From Platynereis dumerilii (Eukaryota > Annelida > Polychaeta > Phyllodocida > Nereididae), in the NCBI GenBank assembly GCA_026936325.1, contig JAPTHN010000011.1:33762629-33826628 (forward strand): 64,000 nt of DNA. The letters are read 5' to 3'. Position 1 is the first letter of the stretch; each line of letters starts with the position of its first letter. Below the pieces are notes generated by a model. The model saw nothing but the letters and a program-made list of their open reading frames with translations, made no database searches and was not told where the DNA came from. The position numbers and the translations under genes are program-made. Below are positions 11,092 through 26,000 of the stretch, one piece after another.

Positions 11092-14000
11092 CTGCAAGAA
11101 ATAGACAATAGAAATATTGATATTTGTTGAACATCATTCATAGGATGTGTAAGCAAACCATTCAAAACCTGAGAAATGGTTCCCAGATATAGAAAAGATG
11201 ACGTTACACCAAAATACAAAACAACAATGTCCAATTGTGACGTCATCCATTATTTTGACCACTTCAGGGAACTCAAGCAAGCAAGATTTACAGATTATGA
11301 AATCAAAGGCTCTTTACAATAATTACACAGATGAAAATAATTTAAAAAGTACCGTAAAATGAAATAAAAGAAGTTCCGAAGGTTCACACAAAAAAAATTC
11401 TTCTTAGTATGTATTAATGAAAAGTAGGGGAGAGCGGGGCACAGTGAGACACTTTTCTTATTTTCAAGTGTTCCAAAATGTTGGCAGTAATGAGTTAAAT
11501 GAGATCAGGTCTACATTATAGGTAATGACGTTGGGCATATTGTCAAGTAGTTTCAGGTTCCTACCTTTTACAGGTTTGGAGAAATTTTGAGTTACGTCCA
11601 TGCTCGTTAAGTGTCTCACTGTGCCCCGTGGGCGGGGCACAGTGAGACAGCAGACGGGGCACAGTGAGACAGGGCATCTGCTGCCATAACCGCCGATCCT
11701 CAGGACCTGCGGAATTGTTCCATCAATTGTTGCTGCAAAAACTACTGTACTCTTATAAAAGTTGCTGGCTAGGTAATTGTTTAGGTCCGTTTTTGAGCAT
11801 GTTTCGAAACTTCATCGCACAGGACACATGCACGACTTATTTAACCTGCCGCACCTGTTACATACTAATCAAAATTCATTCTGACGCTTCTCTTTGAATA
11901 TGACTCACTAAAATCAGAAGTTCATTGCAGGCATTTTGTTTTTACTAGTGAATTGTAAGCTTTGCCTTACATTCAGGTTGTTTCGAGTGTATTTTACCAT
12001 GTCTCACTGTGCCCCGCCTCCAACTGTCTCACTGTGTCCCACGTAGCTCTTTTTATAAAATTTTTGAATCATGGGGACCAGATACCTGTATTGTGGTTCA
12101 TTATCTCACTAAACAAAGACAAATAATCAAGGTTTGAATTCCTGGCAATTGATTTGCATTATACCATTTTTCTTAGGAATTATAACAAAAAGTCGTTTAG
12201 CAAAATTATTTACTTTTATCGGCTAAAAACCTAAATATTGAAATTCCACTCTCGATATGCTGTGTAGGCATTCCGGATATAGGTCAGACTCTCACTTACT
12301 TACTTTTTGTACTATACAAAAGAGGGTTGATCTGTAAACAGTACCAGCTAGACGCTACGGGCTTTGTCTCACTGTGCCCGCCGTCTCACTGTGCCCCGCT
12401 CTCCCCTAAGGCAAATGAAATGAATTCCCCAGAAAAATTGCCATAACATAACACAAATTATACCAGACACACCTGGCAGTGTAGAAGCATAAATTACCAT
12501 AATTATTAAATATAATATTTGCTTTCCATTTTGCTGTCAGATTGACATATTGATAACTAACTGCAAAAATACAATTTTCTTGTGATAATATTAATTTTAG
12601 AACCTATCCAAACACAAAAGCAAAACCGATTTGTTTAAAACAATAAAATCCAAATGACACATACGTAGCCTCGATTACGACTCCCACTCCAGCTGGTTGA
12701 ACGGCCTCTGTGATGGCAACCGCTATTTGCTTAGTCAGCCTTTCTTGCACTGCAAAAATAAAACCACAAACCATGAATATGATTAACCAAATTCTGTGTG
12801 AAAGTGGTGTCTGGTATGATGTCGGTCAGGGCTGGACTTAACTGGTAGACAGGGCGAGTAATAATGTTGAGGATTATGAGATTTATGTTGGCAGAGAGCA
12901 GCATCAAACACCCACATATATATTTACATTATGAAATGTCAGTATATAAATAGGGGCCTAACTCAGGTAATTCATTTACAACTGTGGTTGTAAAAGTATG
13001 ATAAACTTGGTCTGCCACTCTATGTAATGTACTAATTTCAGTACGACCAATGACAATCTCAAGATAAACTGTACTTAGCAAATAACCAACATTTCTTAGT
13101 TTAACGAGGAAGTTATTCCAAAATATTATAAGTTATATGCCTGTTCAATTTCTTCTCAGTCTCATCGAAAGACTGATGCATAATACACTTAAAGGAAAAA
13201 ATTCAATTCTGTTTTTCCAAAACAGTATGTGTCAGTGTCATTCAGTGACTCAGTAAAAGCCAGCAATGTCCAGCATTACATTCTCCTTCATTGATTCAAC
13301 CCAAGCTTGGCCAAGGCAGCCAAACGACCTTGGAAGCCACTTGCCCAGTGACCTTGAGCTTGGGAACAACTTTGAGTGAGACTCAATACTGCTTCAAAAA
13401 AGGGAGTCGAAACACATTACACAATTTGCGCAATTCGCTTGCAGCGTTGCAATTACGGTGATGGCTTTTGAGCAACTGCAAATATTGCTGAGCACTGCTG
13501 TTATCCACATGATCAAGGTCTTCGCTGCAGGGACCTTTCACCAGATGCAGTGCCAGAGAGGGCCAAAAAGGACCTCACAATAGATTGCAAGGGCCTCGCA
13601 ACAGATTGAAAGGTCCGCAAAGACCACACAAAGGTCCTCGGGTCATGGCCATTTGATCAGATTTTGATATGACAAGTCTCAATGCACCGACACTCCGCTA
13701 CCTCTCAGGAGACAGATTAAATGAGATCATGAAACAGAAAGCCTTGGGCGGAATCTGTTGACAGAGCAAGGCTAATGGAGTCAGTGATTTGATTAGAATA
13801 AGAAGGCAAAGGGTAAAAGGCCCCAGTCCCCAAGCAATTTCTGGCAAGGACATATTCCCAAGTGGCACTTCAGTATATATATATAGGCCCACTGTAAAAG
13901 TAGTGTAGCCCACGCACCAACATCGCACCATCCATCTCTGATCATTCTCTGACTTGTTTTCGCAATTCCTGCATGCATGAACAGCAGATGTGCGACCAGA

Positions 14001-17000
14001 TCTTGCGATCTGTCCGAAACAGATCAAATTATTGTTGACCCAATTCAATTTTCCAGGGACTGTCAGCATCTGCTGCCACTTGTCAGTCCCGAACAGAGAC
14101 AGACTCAACATCATTCAGGATGAGGTCTTAGTGGTCTTAGTGCAAGTCCATGGAAAGCAATATATCATCCCGCCTTTCCTAATTCATTTTTCACACATTT
14201 TTTTCCTCGTCTGTCATTTTTTGAGGTTGAAAAAACTAGCCATTCACCAAAAAATTCATTGTCATTCAATACGGAACCTATTTATTTCTGATAAAACCAC
14301 ATATTTGCATCAGGCTATTGTATTCCCGCCCTTGAAAAACACCAGACACCTAAAGATACTATTTCTACCACAATATTTTTTACATCACCCCATGTTCAGA
14401 CTATATTTTTTAAAGATACTGTTACATTCTGAAATATATTCACGACTAGAGATAGAATACCAGTATGAAAAAACAGCACTTCTACATTAATTCTCAGTAT
14501 ATCTAAATCTGAATAATTATGTGTATCATAATCAGTTCCAATCTGCTCTAGCTGATGATATCAGATGGACTAAATGTACTTGGTTATATGTATAACTAAT
14601 GCATTTTGCATAATTGCAATATTCATGAAATGAATTAACTTCATGTTACAGTGAACATAGTTTTTCTGCGACTATGGTTGGGTGATGCAGTCGACATAGG
14701 GTCAAATCAAATTTATAAGATGCTTCATAATGTTTCTACATATTTATTTATTTATTTATTCAATATATTTACACAGGGTGTATACACTCAGTAAAACTGT
14801 TTTTCAGGTAGACCCTGTTAAAAACATAAATGTACATAAAGACGAAATATTTACAAATATACAAGAATTAAAAACAGTAGTACATATCAGTTTACATAAA
14901 GATGTATCAAATTTCAAAAATTCCTGAGATGATAGGTGATGCCCCCCCGGGGGGGTACTCACTATGAAAGAGTGTATGTATAGAGGCGCCGCTGGATGGT
15001 TTAGGTTTTTTGGCCTTCTAGGATTAAAATGGTCTTGGTTTTATAGGATTTCAGATTAATTTGGTTGCCCTTTTTGCACCCCCAACATGTTTGGTATCGT
15101 TAGAATCGGCTTGAAAAGACGATTACAATGGTATACAAATCATAAAGATTAAATTGGTTTTGGATATTTTTTCAAAAGATTAAAATGGTTTGTGGTTTTG
15201 GCGTTGGTTTCCGGATTAAAATGGTTCTGGTTTTCAAAATCGCCGTGGCGCATCCCTACCTAAAAGTCCGCGAAGTACACCCCCCGGGGATGCCCCATTT
15301 AATGAATAGACATTCATTAACTAGTACAACTATTATGTATATTTCATTCTTGGATACATGTTTGGACATAGACTTCAATTTAACTTGTATGCAGAAAACC
15401 AGTCCTCTGCGAGACCTCTTTTACTTATCAACCTTGAGGCAAAGGAAGTGGCATAGATCTGTAAAAGAAAACCATGTTAGAGGGTTTGCAAGAGTCGGAC
15501 ACCAAACTGTGACCGGTTGCAGGATTATTTTGTTTCGTGGGCAAGTTAGAATTTGAGACTACCACAAGAAATATGATGATGTAAAATCATACTAGTTTCT
15601 GTTCCCCAACCCTACCTATTGGCAGCACACATGTAACGATTCCTCAAACTACCTATTCTGCTATTGTTTGTATTAGGTGCCCGGTAGGCAGATGTAATGA
15701 TGAGATGGGCAATTAAGTTTAAAACTTTGGATAAAGTCATATTTTGATAGCATTTTGATTAAAATTGATTCTTTATGGAGGGGGTGGGGCTTTTATTAAG
15801 GTGGCTCGCTACCCACGAAATGACGTCACCTGCACATGTTCCCGCGCAGCCAGGCAGGCCCTATCTACTGTAACGTCACCATTGTGCTGACACTGCCTCA
15901 AGATTTTTTTTTAATTTTGAGAATTTCATACGTCGGCCGCTTCGTTTGCAATTTGTGCCACTTCTTTTAGGGTTAGAGACTTCTCGTTTGGAGCATTAGA
16001 CGCGCCATGAAGAGTACTATATACAGCCGCAGATTCAACTTGATACTCAAAACAGAAAATTTTTACAGGCGATTTTCGGCAAGAAGGTCTAATTTCTCAA
16101 AAATGTCTTTGTGATATAAATAAATGTTTATATCAATTTGAAGTGTGGTAGGTAGGCCTGTCTATATCATCATTTTGTTCCCAACTATTTTTGGAAATAA
16201 ATGACAAAGAAATGAAAAATCCTATCTCGTCAATTTTTTTTAGCGCCATGGTTTATAAAAAAAGTTAAAATTGTCAAAATCGAAACTTATTTTCCGAGCC
16301 CCTAGGAAGTCCTTTAAACTAAATATATCTCTTTGAAATTGTAAACACCTTTTCCATGAAGGTGTCTTCTATAATTTCATGCTTCATTGCATAATATGGG
16401 ATGCATGACCACTGAATGGCAGAACAAACTTCAAAGTCGGAAAAATAAGAAAAAAAAAAGTTTTCCAGGTTTGTGTGGACTGACTTTCTGGTACATAACC
16501 CCAAATATTCTTTTTAAAAGGCTGGTAGCGACCACTTTTGTTTACATATCCTTGCTATAAACTATATTTTGGATCATTCTAAACTGTTCTTAAGAAATCC
16601 TATCTTGGAAAGTTCACGAGTATCGAGCCACCTTAAGGGGTGTGCTTTTAATACAGAAAATACGGTATGTACCCTGTGATCACATATCAGCTAAATTGGC
16701 CTGTATGGGTTCAAGCCTAGGACAGAGAACCCAAAATATTTTCTGTGAGCCTTTCAAGAGCAAAATACCAGCTGAATGTCATTCAGATGAGATGTTAAAT
16801 TGGCGACCCCTTGTATCAGTGCCTGTGCTGGGCAAGTAAAAGATCCATCATATGGGGGTACATATGCAACATCTTGAGGACTCCTGCTCTCTTGCATGTC
16901 ATCAATCAAGAGGGCTGCACTTACCCTATCTATCTATCTCTTTATAAGGCCAGTTCTGCCTGCTCAAACAAAGCTTAACAGTTAACTGAATATGCACAAT

Positions 17001-20000
17001 CAACATAATTAATTCCATTCATATTCACATTGGTGCAACATTTATTTGTGTTTTTCTTCTACTGTATCAACAGCGGATATTATTATTCACATTATTATGC
17101 CATTAACATAACAATGAACAAATGTTATACAGGACTGATTCCTGGACTTCACACTGGTCAGTGATGAAGGACACCATCCAGAATTGATCAACATTGCTTT
17201 CCAAGGCCACATAGCCTGACCAATGGTAGTAGCCATTCATTGATTAGTGGCCAATGGCTTGCAGCAGAAGATAGCTTGGTGACACACTATGTGACAGTCT
17301 TGTGGCACTATTGTCATTCATTCCTGCCCACTTCCATTACATTAGCATCACCATGCATCTACACAGACTGAATTAGAAACATTTATTCTGTTGCTCTTGA
17401 TCCAGCATCTTTGTGTATATCTATCTGCTGTAGCTGACAGTAGCTCAGTATGGCAAATATTCATATGACAAATCTATTTACAAGCAATGGAGCTGTAGAC
17501 ATACCGGTAGTTGTGTGTGTATAATATTGTTGTACGCATATACATGATATACTGCAGATTATATGACATTTGCTTTTTCTACAGGCCTGCACACAGAGCT
17601 TGGTATATTCTTTTTCTGTAACGCAGCAATAATGGTCTTCCATACTCAGGACACAGCGCGGTTCGTAAGAACCATGACTTTTTCTTTAAATAAATGTTAT
17701 GCCAGGAAGAAATTTTTCCTGAATGTAGCGTGGAGTCACCCTACGCTGCCGGCTTCACTGTTTTCAGCTGTTTTGGCTACTGTAGAGCTGCTTGAAAGTG
17801 GATGTCTTGCGAAAAACTGGAGTTAGAGCTTTCAAATTTCAAAATGTCGTTCGTCGCTAGGTGCCAGAAACAGGCCACCGCCAATTCTTGAATTTTCTGT
17901 TGATTCAGTGCCTTCAATGGTCACAATTCATAGCAGAAGATGACCACAGAGTCTGAACTCCTTTAGGTAACAACTTTGATGTCACAAGACCTGAATTGGC
18001 AACAAGTAGGCCCTCCTTAAATTGCTGACACCATTGCCCCTTCCAGATCTGTCTCCCTTAATTTCTCCATTTCTATGCCCAGAAGTTGTTCAATTGCTTG
18101 ACCTTGTGTCAGTGATGAGACTTATGGCTAAGCAAAAACAGCTAGAGAGAGCTAGAAATCTACAGCTTTCAGAGAAACCCTCTTTGATCATAGTCAACTG
18201 TAATGATTAGAGATGTGGCCCATGCTGTTATCGTTTTTTGTCCGAGGAACCAACGGAATCGTTTGAGAGAAAGGCACAGCCCAGTATCAAACTCTGGTCC
18301 CTACCATGGAATGCAAGTCTGTTACCAGTTAGATACTCTATGGTCCAAGAGCCAACACAACTACACAGTAACCAACTTCCTGCCTCACTTTCCCTCTGTT
18401 CCTTCCAGGACCCTCTTCCACACTTATGCATGAGTCAAAGTGAATTCAGTTGAGTGGGTTGAACCTGAGTCAATAGTGAGTCATGAAATGTCATTGTGAC
18501 ATTGTTCTACATTTGGATTAAATTATTCTAATAAATTCTATGATAAGCTCAGCTTTTCTTAGTCTGACCAAATTGCACTAACACAGACAAGCTTGACATG
18601 TTTTCACCAAAGCAAAACTGAAGGGAAAAAGAAATGTCACATTTCTTTTTAATGTTGTAATAGCTTTAATCTTTGCACATCTTTCACATTCATCTGCTGT
18701 TTATGGCATCATTAACAGAGATTTGCATTGCGACAGCCATTTTTCTTTTAACAAAAAAAAAAAACTCACGGTACATACAGAATTGTCATATTTCATCGAA
18801 AAAGCCATTTGTAATCTTCGCTAATCCTTGATTAATTTAAACTAACTATCTTTTTTTTTACTTTCTTTAAATTCTACTGTTTTTGGTGTAGTAATACATG
18901 TATGCAAATGTGGAGTACAATGTAATTATTTAGATCTGCATATGCTGCAAGTTAAACAAGCATCCACGGATACAATGGCTGGTTAATCCTATGGGAAAGT
19001 AGAAGGTGTGATTTGCAGCATGCGAGAGCGTCTGAGGCAAAAAATATGAGTGTAGGAACAGTGGAACTGGAGGTTGAGGTATAGTAGGGTGATGTCTGCG
19101 TGAACTAGATTCTCTTGACGTGAGGGTATAGCAATGAAGTATAGGTGCAACTTGCTGCAGTGAGCATTGCGCAAGTGTTTGAGTAGAGCGTGACAGCAGA
19201 CACTATAGTGTCTAACAGAGTCGCTGCCCATATAGAGCTATGGGCCGACAAATTCATAATGTGGAATACTTGTACCAAATTTCATAACTCTAAAATAAGC
19301 GGAATATTAAGGTCACAAATGTACAGTTCAAGAATGACAAAAGATGGCTGTCAGAAAGGCCTACATCTTGAATTTATCGTCATGTTCCCAATCAATACCC
19401 ACAGGCGTACACCTGAACCAAATTTTATAACTCTTAAGTGAAATATTAAGGTCACATTTGGCAGTCCAGGAATGAAGAAAGATGGCTGCTAAAATGCCCG
19501 CTATCTCAGTTGTCTCGACAGGTAGGCTACTCATTCTTCTGCTTTCACCCCTAGCATATAACTAGCAAAACTAGCAAAAAAAAATTTTTTTTGCGAGGAC
19601 ACCCCCCGACGTGACCCCCCCCTGGACTTGTAAAATATAAAATTTTAAAATTACCTCCTTCCGAGGAGAGCCCCAGCCTAGAAATATAACTAGCAAAAAT
19701 AAAAATTTCTGCAAGTACCCCCCCCCGGATGTGACTCCCCCCCGGGCCTTGTATAGAATATAAAATTTAATACCTCCCGAGGTGACCCCAGCCTATCTAG
19801 CAGAAATAAACTTTTTTTTTTTGCGAGTACTCCCCCCCCCCCGAGGTGACCCCCTCGGGACTTGTAAAATCCTAAATTTTTTAATAACCTCCCTCCGAGG
19901 TGACCAACCTAGAAACATAACTAGCAAAAAAAAAAATTTCTGCAAGCTCCCACCGGATGTGACCCCCCCCCCGGGCCTTGTATAGAATATAAAATTTAAT

Positions 20001-23000
20001 ACCTCCCCCGAGGTGACCCCAGCCGAGCAATATATCTAGCAGAAAAAAAAAATTTTTTTTGCAAGTATCCCCCCCGAGGTGACCCCCCTCGGGACTTGTA
20101 AAATCCAAAATTTTTTATTACCACCCTCCGAGGTGACCCCTAGCCTAGAAATATAACCAGCAAAAAAAATTATTTCTGCAAGTACCCCCCTGGAAATGTC
20201 CTCCCCCCCCCCTCCGGCCTTGCACAGAATATAGAATTTAATACCTCCCCCGAGGTGACCCCAGCCTGGCAATATAACAGGCAGAAATTTTTTTTTTTTG
20301 CGAGTACCCCCCCCCCCCCCGAGGTGACCCCCCTCAGGACTTGTAAAATCTAAAAATTTTTAAATTACCTCCCTCAGAGGTGACCCCAAGCCTAGAGATA
20401 TCACTAGCAAGAAAAAAAAATTTCTGCGAGTACCCCCCCCCCGGATGTGACCCCCCCCCGGGGCCTTGTATAGAATTTAAAATTTAATACCTCTCCCGAG
20501 GTGACCCAAGTCTGGCAATATAACAGGCAGAAAATTTTTTTTTTGCGAGTACCCCCCCCGAAGTGACCCCCCTCGGGACTTTTAAAATCTAAAATTTTTA
20601 AAATTACCTCCCTCCGAGGTGACCCCCAGCCTAGAAGTATAACTAGCAAAAAAAATAATTTCTGCAAGTACCCCCCTGGATGTGTCCTCCCCCCCTGGGG
20701 CCTTGCACAGAATATAGAATTTAATACCTCCCCCGAGGTGACCCCAGTCTGGCAATATAACAGGCAGAAAATTTTTTTTTTTTGCGAGTAACCCCCCCCC
20801 CCGAGGTGACCCCCCTCGGGACTTGTAAAATCTAAAAATTTTTAAATTACCTCCCTCAGAGGTGACCCCAAGCCTAGAGATATCACTAGCAAAAAAAAAA
20901 AATTTCTGCGAGTACCCCCCCCCGGATATGACCCCCCCGGGGCCTTGTATAGAATAAAAAATTTAATACCTCCCCCGAGGTGACCCAAGTCTGGCAATAT
21001 AACAGGCAGAAAATTTTTTTTTTGCGAGTACCCCCCCCGAGGCGACCCCCCTCAGGACTTTTAAAATCTAAAATTTTTTTAATTCCCTCCGAGGTGACCC
21101 CTAGAAGTATAACTAGCAAAAAAAATAATTTCTGCAAGTACCCCCCTGGATGTGTCCTCCCCCCCCCCCTGGCCTTGCATTCTACATGTCTCCCTATTGG
21201 CTGAAATGGCCACTCCCACCAAGTCCCTCATTCTCATTGGCTCTAAATGGCCACACCCCCAAAAATTAAAAATTTTTAAGTACTGCCACAGTTTCAACCG
21301 AACAACTGTCAACCCATTACACCTTGCCTAATGCTGCCAAATTAGCCAACTAAGATTGCTTCTAACCAGCACATTACCACAAACACAAACTCAACGCATG
21401 ATGGCCAAAAATGCATACCTGCCATTATGCGCCACACCTCCAAATATCGACCACACCCCCAAAACCCGTTATTAAAAAGGCTAGAGAATTCTCCAGAATT
21501 CTCCAGCCAAAAACACAACATTTTGTAAAAACAAACGTTATTCGGGAACACATGTTACATTAATTTTTACCTAATATATAAAATGCATGCATCAAATAAT
21601 ATTTTCACAATGCATCATTATCCATAAAAAATTCATGTTAATTTATAGCACATACCTTGTAATCTTCTGCAGTAAACCTCCACAATTCTGCAAGAAAAAA
21701 TATCCATTTTTAAATTTAAAATTTTGCACAAAATGTTTGTATTTATGTGGAAAACAGATATTATCAATGAGACATGCAGGTTTGGAAATTTAAAAAAAAG
21801 TATTGGCAAAACCAGTAATATATACACCAAAATAACTTATGAAGTCTTCAAATGGTGAATTTACAGTAAAATGATTTTTCATAGCCTTCAAATTTCACAC
21901 AGAATTCATAATAAAGCTAGTTACAATATCGAGGGGAGAGGGGGAGAGAGAGGGGGGGAAGAAAGGGGAGAGGTGTGTAGAGGGGATCAGGGGAGAGAGG
22001 GGGGGAGAGACCGGGGAAGGGAATAGAGAGGGGAAGGGGAGAGACATGGGTGAAGGGGAGATAAGGGGAGAGACAGGGGGATGAGGGGAGAGAGAGGGAA
22101 AAGAGAATTATACAAGAATCCAAGGATTCAAACCCTGGGTTCTGTTGGGAATGAGCAATTAAGCATAAGATCCGTGGATACAAGATCAAAGTAGCACTGC
22201 ACTGCGAAGTGCAATCAGCTTTGACACCTGTCAGATTGATTTCGAGTGTTGTGTCTCAATGGCAATTTGGTAAACTGAGGGTGAAAAAACGCTTTAGAAC
22301 TTGCAGAATTGCAATTAGCATTGTTAGACTGCTTCTGAGAATATATGCACTGCAAAAAGTAATTGCCAAATTTATGCATTATACTTATAGTCCTTCCTTG
22401 TATCCCATGGACGATCGTCACGTGGGCAACATTATAATGCAATGTCAGCTTGAAAACAGCCCCTCAAGACTCAAACGATCTATTACACAACAAACTACTA
22501 AAAAAAAATTTTTTTATCATTTTCTTTTCAAATTAAAAAAAAAAAAAAAACCACAACAAACCATCCTGAATTCCACAACGCATTTTAGTTCACCTCTATA
22601 TGAACACAAAATGACACACTTGACCACATCCACACCTGTATTAAGGCTGGGAAAACTTTTTTCCAAAAATCTCTCAGACTGGTTTTTAGATAAAATTACC
22701 CTGGGGGAACCCAGGGTAAAAAGTAGTGAAACTATTAAGAGATCCGCCATTCAACTAACTCACAATGCACTCTTTAAACGTCATTGACTGCAAACTGAGA
22801 AGGTTTTATCAATTCATCATATCATCACTGAGCAATTATTAGGCCAAGATAGGATCAGATTACATTAGGTACACGCATACAAGAATTTCATCATTACAAG
22901 TTATGCATGACATCATCATATGGTGACTTCACGAGACATCAGTAAGAACAAAAGAATGACTCTAATTTATGTTAAGTATTTGTGACAATACTCTTTAGAG

Positions 23001-26000
23001 TAAGACAGCCTTAGTCAGAGATTAGACATTTACCTTGCCAATTTACTCAATCCAACAACTCGCTTATTCGGTAAATATCCTATAGACACCTGAAAGCACA
23101 AAATAGAAAGTCAGGTACAAATATATACAAACAAAGTGCTAACACAATCCAAAATATTTTAAAAATTAAATTGAAGAATAATCTTACATGGATGTACCAT
23201 TCTTTACATGTTTATGATAGATTCTCACAGTGTCCAAAGATGTAATTAACTTTTCGCACCCAATGTGCAGTTCACCAGTCAATTTCATTGTATTGGATCA
23301 CTTGTGGTACTTATTCTCACTGACTGTCCAGTATTGGTAGCGGATTAACTTTACTGCTCAATCACTTTAGATAGGAGGGTCAGTACATAATAGATACATG
23401 TGAATACAGGAGCACGAGATCCTGGGTTTGAAAATGGCTAGTTCAAATTTTCCATAGTAGCACAGGCCTATATTATCATTCAATTCATCACCACTCTGAA
23501 TTGTTGCAACAAAATTAATCAATTTCGCTCAAAAAGTAAAATAATTAATCTCATATATATGTGTTAGTTATATCAAAGAAAATCTACCCCTATGAGATGT
23601 TCAGTTGTATTTTAACTTCCTTTGATTGATCATGTTGATTCTGGTTAGATTTATTTATTCAAAAGAACAACATATGAATGATACAAAAACAATGGCAGTT
23701 TAAGTAAAAACTACAATGTAACTCACACTATTAAACTAGCAGAATTTAACATTTTTAAATTGCTGATAAAATTCTTGATTGAAACTGAATTAACAGTCCT
23801 TTCAGTACATGAAGTACTTGAGTTGACAAACGGACAACTTACTTTTCCAATAAAAGGGACCATATGATGCTCGCACATGGAGAACATCTCAATGTCTCGG
23901 ACAATCACCATCTCGTCATGGTCCTCGTCAAATATTGCGTCATTTAGAACATCTGAAAAAGAATTAAACCATTAACTTGAAATAAGTATTAGAAAATAAG
24001 TATTACAACTAACGACAAGAGGAGTCATTCAAATTTATTTAAATCAGAGAGCACTCAAGTGCATCTTTCAAGTTTCAATGACTTCCAACTTCCAAGAATT
24101 TCACAACGCAGCTAAAAGCAGCACATTGGAGGTCAATATACTTATGGTCAATGATCTTCAGAACTCAGGACTGACATGGTTTAGCAAGAAGTTTAAAACA
24201 ATCACTTTGAAAAAAATATTGTCGTCAAAATCACTTATTGATACACTCATTATTCAGTCACGTGATCAATGCCAATACGAATAGTAATTGTCAAACAGTA
24301 AATTGCTAATAACCACTCCATTTTGAATTAACATTTGATGGCGAAAGACCTAACAAGTCTTGCGTAGATGAAGGATAGTTCACATAGTTCACACCCTGGT
24401 TCATACTTGAGTTGGCCTTTGGTTGTCAGTTCAAGGAAACCCATGGTTTTTGGTCAATGGTCAACCTTTTTGGCCAAATTAAATACCACCCATGACCAAC
24501 TTTCTACACCATGCTGAGTGTCAGAGTACTCACTGAGGAGTTGACACCTTGATAATACAATGTACTTCAGGGTTTCAAACTAATCTGATCTGTTGATAAG
24601 TTTATATATTATGAATTCATGGAAAAAAGCAAAGCACTCATGCAGAGGAGAAAGTCTCTGAAGCATTTTTTTTTTGTCATAACAACCCAGAGAAAAAAAG
24701 ACACCTCCTTGTCTGCCTGAGCTTGCAAAAAAAGCAAACCCCTGACTCGGATCAAAAACTGAAAGCCTTAACCACAATATACCACAAGGCCACAAAATCC
24801 ACAAACAACCAGAGCAGAGAATCAGTTCCAGAACCCCATTGAGCAGAAAATAATTATTGGCAGACTAAAAAGTGACTAAGAAGTAGAACCATCTCCATTT
24901 GAAACATAATATAATTTTTGAAAGATAAAGTTCTGGTATGCACAACCTGCCACATTGACTCTGATTGGAATCTGTTTATATGTGGTGCCAGACACATTCT
25001 AGTGGAAAAGCAGCCTTAGTAACTAATCATTACATCTGCCTATTATCAAACCATGGAAGATGACTAAACTGCAGTCATTGCCTTTTAAGATAAGATATTC
25101 TTACTTTATTACTGGATTTAATGTGAACAGCGAGACCTAAAATTCACACCATCAAGTCATGGAGCACAGATTGTTGATCTGGTGATACCAGATGAAGTGA
25201 CACAGATCGTAGCACCATATTCACTTAAAAGCCTTGCTTTGAAGACCTCAAAAAGTAAAATCAACTTTACAACTTGTAAGAAGTAATTGGTTTTACAATC
25301 TTAACATTTAGATATCAGGGTATCAAGAATCATCTGTCATAGATACGGTGAAGTAATACTTTACACCTGAAGGTTCTGACCTTCACCTCTATGCTACTAA
25401 GACCAGAAGGTTTTGGAACATTTGCCATTAAGCAAAGGAACTGTGCCATATTACTGGTCAGAATATATAATGACATATTAATAGACCTTTAGTCTATAAT
25501 TTAACACCAACAACGAAAAGAAAGTGTGTGACCTTGCTTGTAAAGGTCATAACTACTACCATTAATAAATTAGTCTTCAGAAATTGTTAAAGACAATGAT
25601 GTGAATTATGCTTAACAAGTTTTGGCATCTTAAGGAAGGGCAGCAATGTACATGGCACACTTACTCTGGTACTTCACTAATATTCCTTATTGTCTTGAAA
25701 ACAGGATTATGTTCATATCCATTTTATAGACTGCTCAGGAAGTATATCTGAAGAAATGCAAACACACTTTCACACAAGTTTTCTTAACAGCCGGGTGGCT
25801 GAGTGTTTATGATCCTGGCCCGCTCCCCTAAAGACCTTTGTCTGCATGGGTTCGAACCCGGGATAGGGTACCCAAAATTTTCAGATGTCCTTCGAGAGCA
25901 AAATCCCAACTAGATGTTGTTCATTTGACACATCAAATTGGTGGCCCCTTGTATTGTTGTCGGTGCTAGGCAAGTGGGTAAACATGAAACATGTTTAGGA

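Noticed and set aside
13698-14114. 138-codon minus ORF in GCH1 intron 4
   Set aside because: Correct strand but no homology to GCH1, which is complete without it; no flanking splice sites in a useful phase.
17563-17826. Plus ORF preceded by a ttctacag acceptor-like site
   Set aside because: Wrong strand for GCH1, no motif, no donor or following exon.
19881-21137. Series of Gly-rich minus ORFs
   Set aside because: Products of the C-run tandem array; unit length and C-run length vary, so the frames are accidental.
22209-22787. Longest ORF in the window (192 codons, plus strand)
   Set aside because: Lies in GCH1 intron 3, has a Lys run from an A tract, no motif and no splice context.
25790-25880. 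True tRNA gene
   Set aside because: Good A and B boxes, but no complementary acceptor stem, and the sequence continues as a dispersed SINE body found elsewhere in the window.
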